Shown: positions 57,764 to 64,000 of the stretch, in pieces
How positions within the stretch are numbered: position 1 is the first letter of the stretch
How the letters are laid out: every line of letters begins with the position of its first letter
DNA from: Pseudomonas ekonensis
Lineage (GTDB): Bacteria > Pseudomonadota > Gammaproteobacteria > Pseudomonadales > Pseudomonadaceae
Direction: 5' to 3'
NCBI RefSeq assembly: GCF_019145435.1
Contig: NZ_JAHSTS010000001.1
Span: 248,001 to 312,000 of the forward strand
Length of the DNA stretch: 64,000 nucleotides
Made by a program: the position numbers and the translations under genes
Notes under the pieces: model-generated
Told to the model about the DNA's origin: nothing
Database searches by the model: none
What the model saw: only the letters and a program-made list of their open reading frames with translations

Positions 57764-58240
57764 TCAGAGGCGTTCGAGGCCGGTGAACGGGCAGGCCGCC
57801 AGCAGCTCGGCCAGGGTGCGGCCGTCGGCCAGGCGCAGCTCCTTGGGCGCCAGCTCCGCCAGGGGGTACAGGACGAACGCGCGTTCCTGCATGTGGTAGT
57901 GCGGCACCTTGAGGCGGGGCTCGTCGATCAGCCGGTCGCCGAACAGCAGGATGTCCAGGTCCAGCGTGCGCGGGCCCCAGCGTTCCAGGCGTTCGCGGCC
58001 CTGATCGTTTTCGATGGCTTGCAGGGCGTCGAGCAGTTCCAGGGGGGAGAGCGAGCTGTCCAGCGCCGCCACGGCGTTGGTGTAGCGCGGCTGGCCCGGC
58101 AGCAGCGAATCGCTTTGGTAGAACGCCGAGACGCCGGCCAGTGCGGTGGCGGGCAGGTGCGCCAGCGCGTCGAGCGCGCTGCGCAATTGCTCGGCCGGGT
58201 CAGCCAGGTTGCTGCCCATGCCGATGTAGACGCGTTCCAT
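57764..58240 (-). CDS. folK: 6-hydroxymethyl-7,8-dihydropterin pyrophosphokinase
   Basis: A 158-residue HPPK of folate synthesis: YIGMGSNLADPAEQLRSALD at the start, and the signature RWGPRTLDLDILLFGD near 85, then HYHMQERAFVLYPLAEL. Three bases separate it from pcnB, so pcnB-folK is one operon. Confidence 0.96.
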   Translation of the reverse strand: MERVYIGMGSNLADPAEQLRSALDALAHLPATALAGVSAFYQSDSLLPGQPRYTNAVAALDSSLSPLELLDALQAIENDQGRERLERWGPRTLDLDILLFGDRLIDEPRLKVPHYHMQERAFVLYPLAELAPKELRLADGRTLAELLAACPFTGLERL

Positions 58241-58243
58241 GCC

Positions 58244-59626
58244 TTATTCGCCCGCCGCGCTCTTGCGCTTGGCGTTGCTGCGACGGCGCTTGCGCGGTGC
58301 GCCGCCGGTGCCGTCGTCCTTGCCGCTGAGTTCGCGGATCATGTCCCGGCGCCCGCTGTCGTTGGCGTCCTGGTAGTCGGTCCACCATTCGCCCAGGCCG
58401 TCGGTCTGCTCGCCGGCGCTTTCGCGCAGCAGCAGGAAGTCGTAGCCGGCGCGAAAGCGCGGGTTGTCCAGCAGCAGGTCGGCGCGTTTGCCGCTGCGCC
58501 GCGGCAGGCGCTCCTGCATGTCCCAGATCTCGCGGATCGGCATCGTGAAGCGCTTCGGAATGGCGATGCGCTGGCATTGCTCGGCAATCAGCTCGTGGGC
58601 CGCTTCCTGCATCGCCGGAATCGGCGGCATGCCCCGTTCCTGAAGGCGCAGCACGCGGGCCGGCAGGGCGGGCCACAGCAGGGCGGCGAACAGGAACGCC
58701 GGGGTCACCGGCTTGTTCTGCTTGATCCGCAGGTCGGTGTTGGTCAGGGCTTCGCTGATCAGCGTGTGGGTGTATTCCGGGTTGTGCTCCAGCGCGTCGG
58801 CGCTGGCCGGGAACAGCGGTTCGAACAGTTGCAGGTCGACCAGCATTTCATAGGTGATCGCACCGTGGCCGGAGAGGAACAGCTTGAGCACTTCCTCGAA
58901 CAGGCGGGCCGACGGGATCTCGCGCAGCATCGGCGCCAGGTCGCGGATCGGCTGGACGGTGTGCTTCTCGATGCCGAAATTGAGCTTGGCGGCGAAGCGC
59001 ACGGCCCGCAGCATCCGCACCGGGTCTTCCTGGTAGCGCTGCACCGGGTCGCCGATCAGGCGGATCAGGTGGTTGCGGATATCGTGCACGCCGTTGGCGT
59101 AGTCGAGGATGCGCTCGCTGACCGGATCGTAATACAGGGCATTGATGGTGAAGTCGCGGCGTTGCGCGTCTTCTTCCAGGGTGCCGTAGACGTTGTCGCG
59201 CAGGATGCGCCCGCTTTCGTTGCGCGAGGACTGGTTGCTGTCTTCGTCGTCTTCGTTTTGCGGGTGGTTGGCGCGGAAGGTCGCGACCTCGATGATCTCG
59301 CGGCCGAAATGGATATGCACCAGCTTGAAGCGGCGGCCGATGATCCGCGCATTGCGGAATTCGGCCCGGACCTGCTCGGGGGTGGCGCTGGTGGCCACGT
59401 CGAAGTCCTTGGGCGTGATGCCCAGCAGCATGTCGCGCACGCAGCCGCCGACCAGGTAGGCCTGGTAGCCGGCGCTCTGCAGACGTTCGACGATGTTGAC
59501 CGCATAACGGCTGAATTGCGCCTTCTGCAGCGAATGTTGGCCGCTGTTGAGGACTTCAGGCGTGCTACGGATGTGTTGCGTACGACGCAGGGGCGTTCGA
59601 AATGACTGGAACAGCTTCTTCAGCAT
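58244..59626 (-). CDS. pcnB: Poly(A) polymerase I
   Basis: A 460-residue nucleotidyltransferase of the tRNA-NT/PAP I type that adds 3' poly(A) tails promoting RNA decay. Catalytic motif YLVGGCVRDMLLGITPKDFD near 55-75, then RRDFTINALYYDP and GDPVQRYQEDPVRMLRAVRF. The C-terminus is basic (GGAPRKRRRSNAKRKS), as in E. coli PcnB and unlike CCA-adding enzymes. ATG 59626 gives MLKKLFQSF; the upstream GTG 59635 is less likely. It lies directly downstream of crcZ. Confidence 0.95.
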   Translation of the reverse strand: MLKKLFQSFRTPLRRTQHIRSTPEVLNSGQHSLQKAQFSRYAVNIVERLQSAGYQAYLVGGCVRDMLLGITPKDFDVATSATPEQVRAEFRNARIIGRRFKLVHIHFGREIIEVATFRANHPQNEDDEDSNQSSRNESGRILRDNVYGTLEEDAQRRDFTINALYYDPVSERILDYANGVHDIRNHLIRLIGDPVQRYQEDPVRMLRAVRFAAKLNFGIEKHTVQPIRDLAPMLREIPSARLFEEVLKLFLSGHGAITYEMLVDLQLFEPLFPASADALEHNPEYTHTLISEALTNTDLRIKQNKPVTPAFLFAALLWPALPARVLRLQERGMPPIPAMQEAAHELIAEQCQRIAIPKRFTMPIREIWDMQERLPRRSGKRADLLLDNPRFRAGYDFLLLRESAGEQTDGLGEWWTDYQDANDSGRRDMIRELSGKDDGTGGAPRKRRRSNAKRKSAAGE

Positions 59627-59810
59627 GGGATGCACTGTTTGAAGGAATGTTCGGCCTTACCGGGGAATGGCCGCATGATGGGCGGGGATTCTAGCATTTA
59701 GTCGGTGAATGGTGTAGGACGCAGCGGATTTGAGCTGCAGGCCGCGGTCCAGGGCGTTCGGAGCCGCAATTTCTGAGGAGGGATCGCCACGGCGGACGTC
59801 AAGGTGACAG

Positions 59811-60177
59811 AAACTACAAGGGGAGCCGAAGCTCCCCAAGAAGTAGTTGCGTGCTCTTTTTATTTTTGATTCGGGCTTCTTGTTTTTGTTGAGCGCCCTC
59901 GTCATGAGGTTTTCCCTTCATGACCCTCCCAGTCGGGAGCCAAGAGCAAACGGATTGCTTTGGTCGCTGAGTTGCAGTGATCTTGCGATCCAACCAGTGC
60001 AGGCTCTGTCTCAAGACAGTTTTTGTTGTTCTCGGCCTGGTCGTGGGACGAATCCCAAATACAACGCCTCTCCAAAAGAATCAGTTAGCTGCGCCTCTCG
60101 CCGTCTTGTTTTTATTGTGCGTGAGTCGATTCGTCTTATTTTTATTGTCTTATGCATTGCTTGTTATTGTTCTTGTA
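59811..60177 (-). ncRNA. crcZ: CrcZ small RNA (Hfq/Crc sequestering)
   Basis: About 367 nt on the minus strand between cbrB and pcnB. The start is set by a sigma-54 promoter just upstream and the end by the GGGGAGC-UUCG-GCTCCCC hairpin. Six A-rich CA motifs (AAnAAnAA type) are spread along it, at plus coordinates about 60161-60174, 60134-60147, 60105-60117, 60019-60030, 59877-59890 and 59855-59869. Such motifs bind Hfq/Crc and relieve carbon catabolite repression. Position, promoter type and length agree with CrcZ of P. putida and P. aeruginosa. No ORF in this span is credible. Confidence 0.9.
59820..59837 (-). terminator. Terminator hairpin of crcZ
   Basis: A 7-bp GC stem (59820-59826 with 59831-59837), UUCG loop on the minus strand, followed by a short U-containing tract TTGTAGTTTCTG. 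Confidence 0.75.
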
Positions 60178-60187
60178 CCAAACATAT

Positions 60188-60204
60188 AGCAGGTGCCGTG
60201 CCAA
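60188..60204 (-). promoter_or_regulatory. crcZ: Sigma-54 promoter of crcZ
   Basis: On the minus strand TTGGCACGGCACCTGCT has GG and GC 10 bases apart, a full match to the TGGCAC-N5-TGC type. The RNA start is expected about 12 bases downstream. Confidence 0.9.
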
Positions 60205-60262
60205 CTTTTGCGATCCCCAATAAAACAAGGGGTTAGGACGGCTCGGCAGGTTTCTGAGGGCG

Positions 60263-60300
60263 AAAAAAAGCCGGGGTTTCGTTACCGATAACCCCGGCTT
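60263..60300 (-). terminator. Intrinsic terminator of cbrB
   Basis: AAGCCGGGGTT pairs with AACCCCGGCTT and is followed on the minus strand by TTTTTTT. It separates cbrB from crcZ. Confidence 0.85.
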
Positions 60301-60301
60301 C

Positions 60302-60327
60302 TGTTACGTGAAATGGCTGAGGTAACA
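60302..60327. promoter_or_regulatory. CbrB upstream activator site for crcZ
   Basis: TGTTAC (60302-60307) and GTAACA (60322-60327) form a palindrome with a 14-base spacer, about 100-125 bases upstream of the crcZ promoter -24. This matches the known CbrB recognition palindrome. A weaker pair GGTTAC/GTAACG lies at 60347-60373. Confidence 0.78.
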
Positions 60328-60374
60328 GTTTTCTCAGCCTTTCAACGGTTACCCGCACCCTCGACAGGTAACGT

Positions 60375-61811
<1,437 letters not shown>

Positions 61812-61833
61812 TGATTCGATACTCTCGACGGTC

Positions 61834-64000
61834 TCAGTTCACAGCGGACGTCGCTTCGACATGGCGCGGCAAAGTCACCCGGATACGGGTGCCGCGCTGG
61901 CTCTGTACATCAGCCGGGCTGTCGATGGTGATTTGTCCATAATGCTCTTCAACGATGGAATAGACCAGTGCAAGGCCCAGGCCGGTGCCTTCGCCAGGGT
62001 CCTTGGTGGTGAAGAAAGGTTCGAACAACCGGTCCATGATGCTCGACGGAATGCCGCTGCCTTCGTCTTCCACGATCAGGTCGACCGTGTGTTCGTAGGC
62101 TTCGCTCCTGACCCGCACCGCACTGCCGGCAGGCGAGGCGTCACGGGCGTTGGACAGCAGGTTGATCAATACCTGGGCGAGCCGCTGCGGGTCGCCTTCG
62201 ACCCAATGGTCCGGGTCGCACAGGTTGAAGAACTGAACTTCGAAGTTGCGCCGGTTCAAGGCTAGAAGACCGATGGCGTCCTGCGCCACTTCCGCCAGAC
62301 AGACGGGTTCGTCGCTGTGCTGATGGCTGCCGGCGTGGGCGAAGCTCATCAGGGACTGGACGATGCGCGACACGCGCTTGGTCTGTTCGAGGATCTGGCC
62401 GCTGATTTCCGTCAGTTCGCCGTCCTCTTCGCGCTCCTCGCGCAGGTTCTGCGCCAGGCAAGCGATGCCGGTGATCGGGTTGCCGATTTCGTGGGCCACG
62501 CCGGCCGCCAGGCGACCGATGCTGGCCAGGCGTTCGGAGTGCACCAGCTTGTCTTCGAGCATCTGGGTTTCGGTCAGGTCCTCGACCAGCAGCACCAGGC
62601 CGCTGTTGCCCGGCGCCAGCGGTTCGTCGATGGCCGCCTTGTGCAGGTTCAGCCAGCGGGTCTGGCCGTCGAGGGCCAGGTGCTGCTTGTGCAGGTGCTC
62701 GTCCGGCACGTTGATGAAGCCTTGCAGCAGTTCCTTCCACGGGTTGGCGATGGTGCCCAGACGCGAGCCGACCACCCGTTGCGCCGCGATCCCGGTCAGT
62801 TCCTCCATGGCCTTGTTCCACATCAGGATCTCCTGATCCTTGGCCAGCGAGCAGACGCCCATCGGCAGTTCCTGCAGGGTCTGGCGGTGGTAGCGGCGCA
62901 GGGCGTCGAGCTCGGCTGCCAGCCCGGTGAGGCGGGAGTGGTAGTCCTCGAGGCGGCTTTCGATGAAGTGGATGTCTTCGGTGACGTAGTTTTCGCCGCC
63001 GGCCTTGTAGGGCAGGAAGGTTTCGACCATGTCCTGGGCCACGCTGGGCCCCATCAGGCCGGACAGGTTCGCTTCGATGCGGTCGCGCAGGCGGCGCAGG
63101 GCGTAGGGGCGGCGCTCGTCGAACGGCAGGTAGAGGTCGCGCAGGGCCTGTTCGACTTCCTTCTGCGCGGCCTTGGCGCCCAGCGGCTTGGCCAGTTGCG
63201 TGGCGAACTCCTGCGGCGAGGCGGCGTGCAGTTCCCGGCGCTGCGGACGGCGCACGTTGTCCACGGCGCAGGCTTCGGCGGCGCTGGCCTCTTCGGGGCT
63301 GGCGTTGGTGAACAGCGAGATCAGGGTGAACATCAGGACGTTGGCCGCCAGCGAGGCGATGGCCGCCATGTGCCAGCTGGTGTCGTCCAGCACGTAGATC
63401 ATGTTCAGCAGCGGGATGTAGAAGCCCTGCAGGTTGCCGACCAGCGGCAGCAGCATGGTCACCACCCACACCAGCACCCCCGCCAGCAGGCCGGCGATGA
63501 AACCGCGGCGGTTGGCGGTCGGCCAGTACAGCACCGACAGCACGCCGGGCAGGAACTGCAGGGTGGCGACGAAGGCCACGATGCCGAGGTTGGCCAGGTC
63601 CTGGCCCGGGCCGAGCATCAGGTAGAAGCAGAAGCCGGCCATGATGATCGCGACGATCAGCGCCCGGCGCGTCCATTTCAGCCAGCGGTAGATGTTGCCT
63701 TCGGCCGGCGGCTGGTAGAGCGGCAGCACCAGGTGGTTGAGCGCCATCCCGGACAGGGCCAGGGTGGTGACGATGATCAGCCCGCTGGCCGCCGACAGGC
63801 CGCCGACGTAAGCCAGCAGCGCCAGCGCCTTGCTGTCGGCGGCGATGCCGATGCCGAGGGTGAAGTATTCGGGGTTGGTGGTGGCGCCCAGCTTGAGCCC
63901 GGCCCAGAGGATCAGCGGCACCGCCAGGCTCATCAGCAGCAGGAACAGCGGCAGGCCCCAGCTCGCGCTCACCAGCGAGCGGGGGTTGAGGTTCTCGGTG
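61834..64000 (-). CDS. cbrA: Sensor histidine kinase CbrA, C-terminal part (N-terminus outside window)
   Basis: About 722 of roughly 983 residues are visible; the frame is open to the right edge. The visible part begins inside the SLC5-type sodium/solute symporter domain (several transmembrane helices, to about residue 260 of this fragment). A cytoplasmic STAC linker ([10 protein letters not shown] region), a PAS domain ([17 protein letters not shown]...[11 protein letters not shown]), HisKA with [20 protein letters not shown] and HATPase_c ([38 protein letters not shown]) follow. In pseudomonads it transports histidine and senses C/N status. Confidence 0.96.
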   Translation of the reverse strand, partial: TENLNPRSLVSASWGLPLFLLLMSLAVPLILWAGLKLGATTNPEYFTLGIGIAADSKALALLAYVGGLSAASGLIIVTTLALSGMALNHLVLPLYQPPAEGNIYRWLKWTRRALIVAIIMAGFCFYLMLGPGQDLANLGIVAFVATLQFLPGVLSVLYWPTANRRGFIAGLLAGVLVWVVTMLLPLVGNLQGFYIPLLNMIYVLDDTSWHMAAIASLAANVLMFTLISLFTNASPEEASAAEACAVDNVRRPQRRELHAASPQEFATQLAKPLGAKAAQKEVEQALRDLYLPFDERRPYALRRLRDRIEANLSGLMGPSVAQDMVETFLPYKAGGENYVTEDIHFIESRLEDYHSRLTGLAAELDALRRYHRQTLQELPMGVCSLAKDQEILMWNKAMEELTGIAAQRVVGSRLGTIANPWKELLQGFINVPDEHLHKQHLALDGQTRWLNLHKAAIDEPLAPGNSGLVLLVEDLTETQMLEDKLVHSERLASIGRLAAGVAHEIGNPITGIACLAQNLREEREEDGELTEISGQILEQTKRVSRIVQSLMSFAHAGSHQHSDEPVCLAEVAQDAIGLLALNRRNFEVQFFNLCDPDHWVEGDPQRLAQVLINLLSNARDASPAGSAVRVRSEAYEHTVDLIVEDEGSGIPSSIMDRLFEPFFTTKDPGEGTGLGLALVYSIVEEHYGQITIDSPADVQSQRGTRIRVTLPRHVEATSAVN

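Noticed and set aside
57468..57899. 143-residue plus-strand ORF between panB and folK
   Set aside because: It crosses the terminator and REP piece and runs antisense into folK; no ribosome binding site or similarity.
57617..59605. 662-residue plus-strand ORF opposite folK and pcnB
   Set aside because: Shadow of two conserved genes; begins in the orphan terminator region.
59847..60236. ORFs of 129 and 70 residues on the plus strand in the cbrB-pcnB gap
   Set aside because: The span is CrcZ on the minus strand; the peptides are Cys/Ser/Leu-rich and arise from the T-rich complement of the CA motifs.

Overview
The window is a GC-rich stretch of Pseudomonas core chromosome, most likely from the P. 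fluorescens group. The gene order matches blocks known from P. aeruginosa PAO1: fklB-ispB-rplU-rpmA-obg-proB-rpsT-murJ-ribF-ileS-lspA-fkpB-ispH, then the type IV minor pilin cluster, then pilSR, bamD, rluD, pgeF and clpB, then pilBCD/pilA, then cbrAB-pcnB-folK-panBCD-pgi-acs. The fluorescens-group assignment rests on the many short REP-type palindromes between genes, the shortened minor pilins and the gene content. It is inferred from memory of these genomes, not from a search. I see no insertion sequences, prophage, CRISPR array or rRNA.

Layout. 1-8.5 kb: small envelope and unknown proteins, fklB, an iron-regulated (Fur-box) small gene, yjdM, ispB, ribosomal proteins L21/L27/S20, obg, proB. 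8.7-16.2 kb: murJ and the ribF-ileS-lspA-fkpB-ispH cluster, with a strong intrinsic terminator just before ispH. 16.2-22.5 kb: fimT facing fimU-pilV-pilW-pilX-pilY1-pilE, which assemble the priming complex of the type IV pilus. 22.5-29.9 kb: thiO, the pilus two-component system pilS/pilR, bamD, rluD, pgeF. 30-33.4 kb: clpB behind a sigma-32 type promoter, then a tRNA cluster (Asn, Pro, Lys, second Pro). 33.5-39.8 kb: a chemoreceptor behind a sigma-28 type promoter, an EGKCG/EF-hand secreted protein resembling the HvfA family of copper-binding RiPP precursors, ndh, and several small conserved unknowns, yacG. 39.7-44.8 kb: coaE, pilD, pilC, pilB and, divergently, pilA behind a sigma-54 promoter. 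45-53 kb: a BON-domain gene behind a second sigma-54-type promoter, a large AsmA-like DUF748 protein, an rRNA methyltransferase, an MpaB-like protein and acetyl-CoA synthetase. 53-59.6 kb: pgi, panD, panC, panB, folK, pcnB. 59.8-64 kb: the carbon-catabolite control locus crcZ-cbrB-cbrA, with cbrA running off the right edge.

Functional links. Nearly the whole type IV pilus regulatory and assembly set other than the pilMNOPQ machine is here: PilS/PilR (sensor/sigma-54 activator), the pilA promoter they should control, PilB/PilC/PilD, and the minor pilins. CbrA/CbrB activates the small RNA CrcZ through a sigma-54 promoter with an upstream TGTTAC-N14-GTAACA site; CrcZ carries six A-rich CA motifs that titrate Hfq/Crc. 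Four alternative sigma factors (54, 32, 28, plus Fur control) can be read directly from promoter sequence.

The most unusual item is the secreted EGKCG plus EF-hand protein at 35.3-35.7 kb, which looks like a RiPP precursor without its modifying enzyme nearby. Others worth attention are the paired inverted repeat upstream of the BON-domain gene, an orphan plus-strand terminator with TGTTAC repeats between folK and panB, a non-canonical GSFSGA loop in PilR, and PilY1 lacking the usual calcium loop but carrying another near its C-terminus.
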